A stretch of 16,131 bases of DNA, taken from an uncultured Flavobacteriales bacterium (GTDB lineage: Bacteria; Bacteroidota; Bacteroidia; Flavobacteriales; Schleiferiaceae). The DNA is taken from positions 1 through 16,131 of the forward strand of contig CAIJMB010000049.1 in the NCBI GenBank assembly GCA_903821715.1, read 5' to 3'. Made by a program: the position numbers and the translations under genes. Shown piece after piece: positions 6,851 to 14,437 of the stretch. The notes under the pieces were generated by a model. The model ran no database searches and was not told the DNA's origin. It saw nothing but the letters and a program-made list of their open reading frames with translations. Within the stretch, counting starts at the first letter, position 1. The number at the start of each line of letters is the position of its first letter.

Positions 6851-6857
6851 TACTTTG
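6851..6857 (+). promoter_or_regulatory. Possible -7 box for the biotin carboxylase operon
   Basis: TACTTTG resembles the Bacteroidota -7 element and ends 24 bases before the biotin carboxylase ATG at 6882, so this transcript would have a short leader of under about 20 bases. It is the right arm of the inverted repeat. No -33 element is evident. Confidence 0.35.
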
Positions 6858-6881
6858 CAGTCTAAAGCCCTTGTGTAGTCT

Positions 6882-8342
6882 ATGAAGAAGCTCTTGGTTG
6901 CCAACCGTGGCGAAATCGCCCTGCGCGTAATGCGCACCGCCCGTCACATGGGAATTCACACGGTGGCCATTTATTCAGAGGCCGATGCCGATGCGCCCCA
7001 CGTTCACTTTGCCGACGAAGCCTATTTGGTGGGGCCAGCGCCGAGCGCCCAGAGCTACCTTAACGTCGAGGCAGTTCTTGAGGCCTGCAGGGCTTCGGGC
7101 GCCGACGCGGTGCATCCGGGCTACGGATTTTTAAGCGAGAACGCCGCATTTGCGGAGCGTATTGAGGCAGAGGGTATTACTTGGGTCGGACCGCCTCCGT
7201 CGGCCATTCGCGTGATGGGAGACAAGCTTTCGGCCAAGGCGGCTGCGGCTCAGTTTGACGTTCCACTCGTTCCAGGCAGCGCGGGCGCCCTAGCGACGGC
7301 CGAAGCGGCCCAAGAGGTCGCTGACCGCATTGGCTACCCGGTGATGATCAAGGCCTCAGCCGGTGGCGGGGGCAAGGGAATGCGCATTGTTCATTCCGCT
7401 TCCGAAGTCCGCGAAGCGTTTGAAAACGCCACGTCCGAAGCGCTTAAGTCGTTTGGCAACGGAGAAGTATTTGTCGAAAAGTTTGTGACCTCTCCGCGCC
7501 ACATTGAGATTCAGGTGCTGTCGGATGCGCACGGAACCCACCTGCACCTGTTTGAGCGGGAGTGTTCGGTACAGCGACGCCACCAGAAAGTTGTTGAGGA
7601 GGCCCCGAGCGCCATTCTGTCTCCCGAGCTGCGCGCTCAAATGGGCGAGGCAGCGGTAAAGGCCGCGCAGAGCTGCGGTTATGTGGGCGCCGGCACCGTC
7701 GAATTCATTTTTGATGCGAGCGGAGCCTTTTACTTTCTCGAAATGAACACCCGACTACAGGTCGAGCATCCGGTCACTGAAGAGGTTACCGGCTTGGATC
7801 TGGTCGCCGAACAGATTCGCATCGCCCGCGGTGAGCGACTGCCCTACCGCCAAGAGGACCTGAAGCTCAACGGCCACGCCATTGAGCTGCGAGTGTATGC
7901 CGAGGACGTGACCAACAACTTCGCTCCAGACACCGGGGTGCTCGAAGTCTACCGTCGGCCAACAGGCGCAGGCATCCGCGTCGACGACGGGGTGCGCGAG
8001 GGACAAGAGGTTCCGGTGTACTACGACCCGATGCTGGCCAAGCTCATTGCCTGGGGTCCGGACCGTGAAACAGCCCGTCAGCGTTTGCTGGCCGCCATTG
8101 ACCGCTACGCGGTGGTCGGAGTCAAGACCACCTTGCGTTTTGGACGCTTCATCCTCGAGCATCCGGATTTTGTCAGCGGTCAGTTTGATACGGGATTTGT
8201 GGCAGAACACTTCACCCCCGAAGCGCTGGAGCCCCGCGCCGAAGGCGCGGAATGGGCTGCCGCACTGGCAGAGGGCTACCGCCCCGAGATTCCGGAGGTT
8301 CCGAGTACGCCCAGCCGCTGGAACACACGATTTAGCGTATGA
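6882..8342 (+). CDS. Biotin carboxylase subunit of an acyl-CoA carboxylase
   Basis: A 486-residue biotin carboxylase, which uses ATP and bicarbonate to carboxylate biotin on a carrier protein. The N-terminal domain starts KKLLVANRGEIALRV; HPGYGFLSEN is at 78-87. The ATP-grasp domain has Lys157 and the GGGGKG loop (161-166), ERECSVQRRHQK (226-236), and the active-site MNTRLQVEHPVTE (288-300). All key residues are intact. It is longer than a typical AccC (about 450) and carries the C-terminal stretch with VGVKTT and a DTGFVAEHF-like end that I associate with propionyl- or methylcrotonyl-CoA carboxylase alpha chains, but has no fused biotin-carrier domain. It may therefore serve an acyl-CoA (propionyl-CoA?) carboxylase, acetyl-CoA carboxylase, or both. 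No carrier or carboxyltransferase gene is present here. It shares ATGA with the next gene. Confidence 0.9.
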   Translation: MKKLLVANRGEIALRVMRTARHMGIHTVAIYSEADADAPHVHFADEAYLVGPAPSAQSYLNVEAVLEACRASGADAVHPGYGFLSENAAFAERIEAEGITWVGPPPSAIRVMGDKLSAKAAAAQFDVPLVPGSAGALATAEAAQEVADRIGYPVMIKASAGGGGKGMRIVHSASEVREAFENATSEALKSFGNGEVFVEKFVTSPRHIEIQVLSDAHGTHLHLFERECSVQRRHQKVVEEAPSAILSPELRAQMGEAAVKAAQSCGYVGAGTVEFIFDASGAFYFLEMNTRLQVEHPVTEEVTGLDLVAEQIRIARGERLPYRQEDLKLNGHAIELRVYAEDVTNNFAPDTGVLEVYRRPTGAGIRVDDGVREGQEVPVYYDPMLAKLIAWGPDRETARQRLLAAIDRYAVVGVKTTLRFGRFILEHPDFVSGQFDTGFVAEHFTPEALEPRAEGAEWAAALAEGYRPEIPEVPSTPSRWNTRFSV

Positions 8343-8986
8343 TTCGGACGCTTGCTCTGCTGCTGCTGGCTTTGACCGTTCCGCTTCAGGCGCAGTTGGT
8401 CGAGACCACATTTAATGGTAAAAAAGTACAAGGGACGGTCATCGACGGCGACACGATTCCGTGGGTGTTTCTCGATGAAATTTTGGTGATGGACAAGCCG
8501 ACGTTTACCGACGTCGAAGCGCGAAAGCGCTATCTACTGCTGCGCCGTCGCGTACTCAAGGTGTATCCGTACGCTAAAGCTGCCGGTGAGCGCCTGGATT
8601 CTTTAAACATGCGACTGGCCAAAGAGAAGTCGGCGCGCAAACGGGCACGTTATACCAAGAAGTACCAAGATTTTCTCGAGCAGCGTTTTGAAGCAGAGCT
8701 TCGAAAGCTCACTCGTTCTGAAGGCCAGATTCTGTGCAAGTTGGTCTACCGCGAGACCGACCAAACGGTGTTTAAGCTCATTCGCCAGTACCGCAACTGG
8801 TTGACGGCAGTCGGCTGGAGCGTAACGGGTTCGTGGTACGACATCAACATTCGCAAGGAATACGACCCCAAAGGCGACGATGAAGACGCACTGATTGAGC
8901 GGATTTTGCTTCGGTCGTTCGCCATGGGTGAACTTAAGGAGCGCGTCCCACTCGACGTGAACGGTAAACTTCAACCGCGCCGATGA
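8339..8986 (+). CDS. Exported DUF4294-family protein
   Basis: A 215-residue protein with a clear signal peptide (residues 1-18, MIRTLALLLLALTVPLQA, cleavage before Gln19) and no later membrane segment, so it is probably periplasmic or envelope-associated. The remainder matches what I know of DUF4294, a Bacteroidota family: an early VIDGDTIPWVFLDEI segment (about 35-49), then a long basic helical region rich in Arg and Lys (about 60-120) and a conserved RQYRNWLTAVGWSVTGSWYD stretch (about 149-168). The function is unknown. It overlaps its neighbours on both sides by ATGA (8339-8342 and 8983-8986), placing it in one transcript between the biotin carboxylase and bshC. That is likely compact-genome packing rather than a pathway link. 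Confidence 0.82.
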   Translation: MIRTLALLLLALTVPLQAQLVETTFNGKKVQGTVIDGDTIPWVFLDEILVMDKPTFTDVEARKRYLLLRRRVLKVYPYAKAAGERLDSLNMRLAKEKSARKRARYTKKYQDFLEQRFEAELRKLTRSEGQILCKLVYRETDQTVFKLIRQYRNWLTAVGWSVTGSWYDINIRKEYDPKGDDEDALIERILLRSFAMGELKERVPLDVNGKLQPRR

Positions 8987-10548
8987 AGGGTCAGTGGGTA
9001 GCGCCTTTGAGCGAATGCGGAATCGGCGCTGCACTGCAGCAGCTTAAGGCCAATGGCCTGGCTGAAGCTCCGATGCTTCAACCCTTGAACGCCGACGTGA
9101 TGCGGCGAAGGGCCGCAGGCTTTCCGGCCGACCGACGTGCGCTGCTCGTCAAAGTCCTCACGGAGCAAGCGGGTCCGAATGCGTCTGAGGTTCAGCGCGC
9201 GCTGCTGCTGCGATTGGCCCAACCCGATTCAGTCACGGTCGTTGCGGGGCACCAGTTGGTGACGGGGCTTGGTCCGCTGTACGTGCACGCCAAAGTAGCC
9301 GAAACGGTTGCCCTAGCGGCGTATTGGACTGAGAAGGGGGTTCCGACGGTCCCCGTGTTTTGGATGGCGAGCGAGGACCACGACGCCGACGAGATTCGCC
9401 GTATTTTTTGGCGGGGCAGGGTGCAGGGGAGCTGGGGCGCGCCCGCGGCGCCCCTGCGCAGCGGGGCGATGCCGGCGCAGCCCGTGGCCGATGCGATCAG
9501 CCTGTGGATGAAGTCCGAGTCGTTACCTGAGCCCGTGCGCTGGGCGGCGGAGCGAAGCGAGGACGCATACCGCACGTCAGCGAACCTCGCCGACGCCACT
9601 CGGAAGTTGATGGGGCTGTGGCACCCTGAGGTGCTCGTGCTGGATGCGTCTGATGTGCGGTTGAAGGCGGCGGCGGCCGAGTTGTGGGACGACGAAATCC
9701 GCAACCAAACGCTGTATTCCACGCGCGGCGAAGCGAGTCGACCTTGGGGCGATCAAACTCCGCCCGTTCCCTTTCGCCCGTCGGCACTTTTTGCGTTGGA
9801 CTCTGAAGGGGCAAGGTTCCGCCTCGACCGAAGTGAAGATGGTCAGTGGCAGCGTGCTGATGGCTGGTCGATGGGTGGTGACCGTGACGTAGCAGAGTGG
9901 GCAGCGGCACACCCTGAACGGGTGAGTCCCAATGCGTTGCTTCGCCCTATTTACCAAGAGCACATTCTGCCCAACGCGGCGTACACGGGCGGAGCAGGGG
10001 AGTTGGCCTATGCCTACCAGCTGGTGCCGTACTGGGCTCAAACGGGCCGTGACCATGGAGTGTGGCGACTTCGTCACAGCGGAACGTGGATTCCGCCCCG
10101 TGCGAAAAAAGGACGAGAGCTTTTTGGTGCTGCGCGCCTGCGGGGCCCATGGGACCCGGACCTCGTTCGCCGCGAGGTGCTTGCGAATGCAGGGGCCCCG
10201 GACGCCCGCGAGCGCCCCGTTACCGACCACATTGCTCGGCTCGTAGCACAGCACTATACTCAGCCTGGCCTTGAGCGATCTGCGGCAGCCTGGGTTCAGC
10301 GAATTGCAGCCGAAGAGGCTAGGATGGTTGAACGGGTACGCCGCGAATTCGCCCATCGTGAAGCGGTTGCGCTGCGCCGCATTCAGGATGTCGCTGACGC
10401 CCTGATGCCCGCAGGAATCCTTCAAGAGCGCATTTGGACCCATTTTGATCTTGTGGAGCACGCGGGTCCCGACGCGGTGCGTGCCTACCTCGATGCCTAC
10501 AGCCAGCAGGCCGTTTGGGATGAATCAGCCTGGTGGGAATTTACCTGA
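8983..10548 (+). CDS. bshC: Bacillithiol biosynthesis cysteine-adding enzyme BshC
   Basis: BshC, 521 residues, a cytoplasmic enzyme of the last step of bacillithiol synthesis, where cysteine is joined to glucosaminyl-malate. Family hallmarks are visible: VVAGHQLVTGLGPLY (86-100) in the nucleotide-binding-like Rossmann part, FWMASEDHDADEIR (126-139), and YTGGAGELAYAYQ (about 334-346). The C-terminal part (about 395-490) is helical and charged, matching the coiled-coil arm of the family. The length is close to the usual ~530. The start overlaps the DUF4294 stop (ATGA). The enzymes for earlier steps (BshA, BshB) are not in the window. Local sequence at 9410-9480 is especially GC-rich, but the frame stays open. 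Presence of BshC fits a thiol-redox system known from Bacteroidota and Bacillota. Confidence 0.92.
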   Translation: MKGQWVAPLSECGIGAALQQLKANGLAEAPMLQPLNADVMRRRAAGFPADRRALLVKVLTEQAGPNASEVQRALLLRLAQPDSVTVVAGHQLVTGLGPLYVHAKVAETVALAAYWTEKGVPTVPVFWMASEDHDADEIRRIFWRGRVQGSWGAPAAPLRSGAMPAQPVADAISLWMKSESLPEPVRWAAERSEDAYRTSANLADATRKLMGLWHPEVLVLDASDVRLKAAAAELWDDEIRNQTLYSTRGEASRPWGDQTPPVPFRPSALFALDSEGARFRLDRSEDGQWQRADGWSMGGDRDVAEWAAAHPERVSPNALLRPIYQEHILPNAAYTGGAGELAYAYQLVPYWAQTGRDHGVWRLRHSGTWIPPRAKKGRELFGAARLRGPWDPDLVRREVLANAGAPDARERPVTDHIARLVAQHYTQPGLERSAAAWVQRIAAEEARMVERVRREFAHREAVALRRIQDVADALMPAGILQERIWTHFDLVEHAGPDAVRAYLDAYSQQAVWDESAWWEFT

Positions 10549-10565
10549 ACCCGCGCGGGGCGCCG

Positions 10566-10573
10566 TACTTTTG
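10566..10573 (+). promoter_or_regulatory. Probable -7 box for guaA
   Basis: TACTTTTG is an exact match to TAnnTTTG and ends six bases before the guaA ATG (10580), predicting a leaderless or nearly leaderless mRNA. It lies in the 31-base gap after bshC, so guaA probably has its own promoter. No -33 TTG is obvious. Confidence 0.5.
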
Positions 10574-10579
10574 CACTCT

Positions 10580-12112
10580 ATGACCGACGCCATCCTCATT
10601 CTCGACTTTGGTTCCCAGTACACCCAGCTTATTGCGCGCCGGGTCCGTGAACTCAATGTGTACTGCGAAATCCATCCGTTTCACCACATTCCCGAGGATT
10701 GGAAGTCTAAGTTTAAGGCGGTCATTCTCAGCGGTTCGCCGTATTCGACTCTCGAGGAAGGGGCGCCAAATCCCGATTTAAGTGTGTTCTACGGTCAGAT
10801 TCCGCTTTTGGGCGTCTGCTACGGAGCCCAGTATATGGCCCACACCCGCGGTGGCAAAGTCGCTCGGAGTACGCACCGCGAGTACGGCCGCGCTCACCTC
10901 AACCCGTCAGCGGGTGAATCGCGCCTTTTGACCGGAATTCCTACCGGAAGCACCGTGTGGATGAGCCACGGCGACAGCATTGTGACCCTTCCGGCCAACG
11001 CGGTTATTGAGGCGACGACCGACAGCATTCCCGTGGCTGCCTTCCGCTTTGAGGGTGAGGATACGTACGCGATCCAGTTCCACCCCGAAGTGGTGCATTC
11101 CGAGCACGGAACCCAACTGCTTCGCAACTTTATCTACGAAATCGCCGGATGTGCTCCGACGTGGACACCCGACAGCTTTATTGACGAGACGGTGGCGTCC
11201 CTCAAGGCGCAAATCGGCGGGGGAAAAGTCGTGCTCGGCCTCAGCGGAGGCGTAGATTCTACGGTGGCCGCTGTGCTGCTCGATAAAGCCATTGGCGACC
11301 GACTGCACTGCATTTTTGTCAATAACGGACTGTTGCGCAAGAACGAATTCGAGGGCGTACTCAAGCAGTACGAGCACCTCGGGCTCAATGTGGTGGGCGT
11401 TGACGCCAGTGCGGAGTTTTATGCGGCCCTAGCCGGCCAAGAGGACCCCGAAGCCAAGCGCAAGGCTATTGGCCGCACGTTTATCGAAGTGTTTGACCGC
11501 GAAGCACACCGCATTCAGGGCGTTGAATTCCTCGGTCAAGGAACCATTTATCCCGACGTCATCGAGTCGGTGAGCGTGAACGGTCCGAGTGTCACCATCA
11601 AGTCCCACCATAATGTGGGGGGCTTGCCTGACTTCATGAAGCTTCAAATCGTGGAGCCACTGCGCAGCCTGTTTAAAGACGAAGTTCGCCGCGTCGGAGC
11701 AGCCATGGGCCTCAAGCCCGAGCTCCTTGGTCGCCATCCCTTCCCGGGTCCCGGACTAGCGATTCGCATTTTGGGCGAGGTGACCGCAGAGAAGGTCGCC
11801 ATTCTTCAAGAGGTCGACCACATCTTTATTCAAGGATTGCGCGATGCAGGCCTCTACGATAGTGTGTGGCAGGCTGGTGCCATTTTGCTACCCGTGAAGT
11901 CCGTCGGAGTGATGGGCGACGAGCGCAGCTACGAGCAAGTTGTGGCGCTGCGCGCTGTGCAGTCTACCGATGGTATGACGGCCGACTGGGTGCACTTGCC
12001 CTACGACTTTTTGGCACGAACTTCGAACGGCATCATTAACCAAGTGCGTGGAGTGAATCGCGTCGTGTACGACATCAGTTCCAAGCCGCCGGCAACTATC
12101 GAATGGGAGTAA
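10580..12112 (+). CDS. guaA: GMP synthase (glutamine-hydrolysing)
   Basis: GMP synthase, 510 residues, converts XMP to GMP using ATP and glutamine-derived ammonia; cytoplasmic, purine biosynthesis. The class I glutamine amidotransferase domain (1-190) starts ILILDFGSQYTQLIARRVRE and has the catalytic triad Cys80 (GVCYGAQ), His168 and Glu170 (QFHPE). The ATP pyrophosphatase domain has the P-loop SGGVDS (222-227). The C-terminal dimerisation domain includes RHPFPGPGLAIR (about 390-401) and ends in TIEWE. The length matches the family. ATG at 10580 gives the canonical N-terminus; the frame is open further upstream, but that would overlap bshC and adds no conserved sequence. Its last ten bases overlap the start of the next gene in another frame. 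Confidence 0.97.
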   Translation: MTDAILILDFGSQYTQLIARRVRELNVYCEIHPFHHIPEDWKSKFKAVILSGSPYSTLEEGAPNPDLSVFYGQIPLLGVCYGAQYMAHTRGGKVARSTHREYGRAHLNPSAGESRLLTGIPTGSTVWMSHGDSIVTLPANAVIEATTDSIPVAAFRFEGEDTYAIQFHPEVVHSEHGTQLLRNFIYEIAGCAPTWTPDSFIDETVASLKAQIGGGKVVLGLSGGVDSTVAAVLLDKAIGDRLHCIFVNNGLLRKNEFEGVLKQYEHLGLNVVGVDASAEFYAALAGQEDPEAKRKAIGRTFIEVFDREAHRIQGVEFLGQGTIYPDVIESVSVNGPSVTIKSHHNVGGLPDFMKLQIVEPLRSLFKDEVRRVGAAMGLKPELLGRHPFPGPGLAIRILGEVTAEKVAILQEVDHIFIQGLRDAGLYDSVWQAGAILLPVKSVGVMGDERSYEQVVALRAVQSTDGMTADWVHLPYDFLARTSNGIINQVRGVNRVVYDISSKPPATIEWE

Positions 12113-13242
12113 AATACCTTCTCACCATCGCGTGCACCGCAGCGTCGCTACTCGCTTCGGCACAGGGCGGAGCCCGTTGGGCCGTCGTGCTTCCTTTTGG
12201 CGTAGAGACAGATAGTTCAGGCTCTGGCATTACCAAGAATGCTATGGCTACGGAGTTTTATGCGGGATTTCGCGCTGCGCTCGATTCGTTTGCCGGTTCG
12301 GAGTGGCCGATTACCCTCGACGTCTACGATTTTGATGAAGCGACAGGGCAGGTGGTCGATCATGTCTTTGGTTCAGCACTACCTCGAATGCTCAGTCCAC
12401 TGGCGTTTATGAACGAACAGGCTCGGCTCGACGTGCGCTATGTGGTGGGTCCGTTTCGTGGATCGGATAGTGAATCACTTGCAAAGCACGCTGCGGCAAC
12501 CACCTACGTCGTGAACCCAGTTTCGCGCGAGGTTCGCACTGAGGGGCTCCCGCAGCTCATTGCAGCGGCACCGGTTCGCTTTTTAGAGGCCGAAGTCCTC
12601 GGCAGACTCGCTGCGCATGATGCGCTTTCGCGTCCCAAATCGCGCACTGTGATTTTTGATTTAGGCGACAAAGCCAGTATGCTTCAGCGTCAGGCATTTG
12701 TTCGCGGCTACCATGCCATGGGTGCGGACACTACCAAGATTCAAACGTGGGATGGTCGTCCTACGTCCAATTTGGCGGCAAGAGTGGGGGGTGACGATCT
12801 TGTTCCGACGCGGTTCGTACTTCTGGACGACAAGGTGCTCAGTGCTGCTCGAATCTTGCAGGGGCTTCGCCAGCGTCCTGCGAGTCAAACTGAATTTTGG
12901 ACGGTGAGCAGCACGGTGAATAGCCCATCTCTCGACGCATTTCTTCTCTTGCGTCAGCCGATCATTTGGGCCCAGACGGACCGCCTCGAATTCGCTCAAT
13001 ATGAAGATGTCGACGCGCACATCGCTTCGGTGCTCGGAACCTCACGGTCTCGTTGGGCTTGGTTGGGCTATGACATTGCACTCATGCTCCTTGAAAGCAG
13101 CCCAGAGCATACCAAAGGTCCGCGCCGCAGCTACGACTGGGGACAAACAACCGGAGGAGGCCAGTTCAACCAGGCGATCGAGCTCTACCGCTTCGATCCA
13201 TCACGCGGCGTGAACCCCGTGGCGCTTCCCGCGTTACCCTAA
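12103..13242 (+). CDS. Exported periplasmic-binding-protein-like protein
   Basis: A 379-residue exported protein. The signal peptide covers residues 1-20 (LLTIACTAASLLASA, cleavage before Gln21). The rest resembles a type I periplasmic-binding-protein fold (amino-acid or branched-chain ABC receptor-like): an initial ARWAVVLPFGVE strand, YAGFRAALD, RYVVGPF, TTYVVNPVS and later WLGYDIALMLLE near the C-terminus, a segment that in this fold precedes the last helices. In many Flavobacteriia a LysM-containing protein with a similar C-terminal module follows guaA; here no LysM repeat precedes the binding domain, so this may be a shortened relative. No ABC transporter genes adjoin it, so transport is unproven and a sensing or envelope role is equally possible. 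It starts inside the guaA end (10-base overlap), which suggests coupling. Confidence 0.72.
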   Translation: MGVKYLLTIACTAASLLASAQGGARWAVVLPFGVETDSSGSGITKNAMATEFYAGFRAALDSFAGSEWPITLDVYDFDEATGQVVDHVFGSALPRMLSPLAFMNEQARLDVRYVVGPFRGSDSESLAKHAAATTYVVNPVSREVRTEGLPQLIAAAPVRFLEAEVLGRLAAHDALSRPKSRTVIFDLGDKASMLQRQAFVRGYHAMGADTTKIQTWDGRPTSNLAARVGGDDLVPTRFVLLDDKVLSAARILQGLRQRPASQTEFWTVSSTVNSPSLDAFLLLRQPIIWAQTDRLEFAQYEDVDAHIASVLGTSRSRWAWLGYDIALMLLESSPEHTKGPRRSYDWGQTTGGGQFNQAIELYRFDPSRGVNPVALPALP

Positions 13243-13247
13243 GTGCT

Positions 13248-13718
13248 ATGGCAGTTCTCGGAATGTTTTTGCTGGCCTACGTCCTCATGGAGGGCGCAGC
13301 GTGGGCGGCCCACCGCTACCTCATGCATGGCCCTCTGTGGACCTTGCATGCCGACCACCACACCAAGGAACCAGGTTTTTTTGAAAAGAACGATGCGTTC
13401 TTCTTGATTTTCGCCATTCCGTCGTGGCTCTGCATCATGCTCGGAATGATGTGGGGCGTACCCGAGTCTACGGGCTTCGGATTCGGAATTGCAGCATACG
13501 GACTCACGTACTTTTTAGTTCACGAAATCTTTATCCACCAACGCTTTCGTTGGTGGGTCCACACTGACAACGCCTACTTTAGGGCCGTGCGCCTGAAGCA
13601 CAAGTGGCACCATAAAACTCTGGGCAAAGAGGGCTCGGCTCACTTTGGACTCTTGTGGGTGCCCTGGAACATGGTGCGCGAAGAGGCCCGAAAAATGAAG
13701 TTGGAGCGGTCATCGTGA
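13248..13718 (+). CDS. crtZ: Beta-carotene hydroxylase CrtZ
   Basis: CrtZ, 156 residues, a membrane-bound di-iron hydroxylase of the fatty-acid-hydroxylase family that adds 3-hydroxyl groups to beta-carotene rings, giving zeaxanthin. All histidine motifs are present: HX4H at His22-His27, HX2HH at His34/37/38, HX4H at His92-His97, and HX2HH at His118/121/122. Hydrophobic segments at about 3-20, 50-70 and 74-92 are probable membrane helices. The length is normal. It follows the binding-protein-like gene by five bases and shares GTGA with the lycopene cyclase gene that makes its substrate, so the order of genes matches the pathway. No crtB or crtI is in the window, so these must lie elsewhere. 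Confidence 0.93.
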   Translation: MAVLGMFLLAYVLMEGAAWAAHRYLMHGPLWTLHADHHTKEPGFFEKNDAFFLIFAIPSWLCIMLGMMWGVPESTGFGFGIAAYGLTYFLVHEIFIHQRFRWWVHTDNAYFRAVRLKHKWHHKTLGKEGSAHFGLLWVPWNMVREEARKMKLERSS

Positions 13719-14410
13719 AAGGCCTTTACTTGCTCTTAATGGGGCTCACATTTCTTGGTCCGTTTACCCGGGCTTTTGAGCCGCGCATTCGATACATCGG
13801 CCAAACCAAGCATTTGCTCGTGGGTACACTTTTCATGATGGCCCTTTTTATTCCCTGGGACGTAGTGAAGACTGCCAGCGGAGTTTGGGGCTTTAACAAT
13901 GATTACTTGGTGGGGCCGTCACTTTGGGGCCTTCCGCTCGAAGAATGGCTCTTTTTTGTCGTGGTTCCATGGGCCACCTTCTTTATTTATGAGGTCCTAC
14001 AGCTCTTCTTCCCATGGACCCAGTCGAAGCAGAGCGCCTTTGTCGTCGTTGAGATGATTGCTGCAGCGAGTGCAACCCTCGCACTCGTGTACCACGATCG
14101 CTGGTATACGTTAACGGCTGCGGGAGGACTCGCGCTGGGCTCCACGTGGTTGCTCTGGAAGCGTCCCTGGTGGACGGCAGCGTTCTTGCGGAGCTGGGGT
14201 GTGGGTCTCATTCCGTTTTTTATCGTGAACGGAGTCCTGACTGGGATGTTTTTACCTGAACCGATTGTGTGGTACAACAATGCCGAGAATATGGGTCTTC
14301 GCCTCGGAACCATTCCAGTAGAGGATGCCCTGTATGGCACATTCATGATGCTCATGTACACCGCGGGGGTTCATTGGTCGCGTCAACGCTTCCCCAAACG
14401 CCCGGAATAG
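13715..14410 (+). CDS. crtYcd: Lycopene cyclase, fused CrtYc-CrtYd type
   Basis: An integral membrane lycopene cyclase of 231 residues that cyclises lycopene to beta-carotene. It has the internal duplication of the CrtYc/CrtYd (CarR-like) family: first repeat with IPWDVVKTASGVWGFN (46-61) and PLEEWLFF (74-81), second with WYNNAENMG (186-194) and PVEDALYG (201-208). The acidic P-x-E-(E/D) motifs are intact in both halves. About seven hydrophobic helices are evident. I chose GTG at 13715, which overlaps the crtZ stop as GTGA; a longer in-frame reading from 13655 lies wholly within crtZ and adds charged, non-membrane sequence. Coupling with crtZ suggests joint production of zeaxanthin. If the organism has a rhodopsin, beta-carotene could also supply retinal, but nothing here shows it. 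Confidence 0.9.
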   Translation: MKGLYLLLMGLTFLGPFTRAFEPRIRYIGQTKHLLVGTLFMMALFIPWDVVKTASGVWGFNNDYLVGPSLWGLPLEEWLFFVVVPWATFFIYEVLQLFFPWTQSKQSAFVVVEMIAAASATLALVYHDRWYTLTAAGGLALGSTWLLWKRPWWTAAFLRSWGVGLIPFFIVNGVLTGMFLPEPIVWYNNAENMGLRLGTIPVEDALYGTFMMLMYTAGVHWSRQRFPKRPE

Positions 14411-14412
14411 GC

Positions 14413-14420
14413 TATTTTTG
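14413..14420 (+). promoter_or_regulatory. Probable -7 box for nusB
   Basis: TATTTTTG matches TAnnTTTG and starts three bases after the crtYcd stop. It ends 17 bases before the nusB ATG, so the leader would be roughly ten bases. It marks the likely boundary between the carotenoid genes and the nusB unit. No -33 TTG is evident. Confidence 0.45.
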
Positions 14421-14437
14421 CAGCCTAATTTCGTTCT

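Larger units (their letters stand above)
6831..6857. repeat. Perfect 9-bp inverted repeat between divergent genes
   Basis: CAAAGTACG (6831-6839) and CGTACTTTG (6849-6857) are exact inverted copies separated by nine bases. They lie in the 56-base gap between the divergent transaldolase-CBS and biotin carboxylase genes. Each arm contains a TACTTTG -7-like box pointing towards its own gene, so the symmetry may simply be two back-to-back promoters, or it may be an operator for a dimeric regulator controlling both. Confidence 0.6.

Noticed and set aside
9577..10461. Long minus-strand open frame (294 codons) opposite bshC
   Set aside because: Lies wholly antisense to a well-recognised gene, has no recognisable motif, and is explained by GC-biased third positions leaving the opposite frame open.
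10445..10579. Upstream extension of guaA
   Set aside because: It overlaps bshC, and the GMP synthase N-terminus begins exactly at the ATG at 10580 behind a -7 box.
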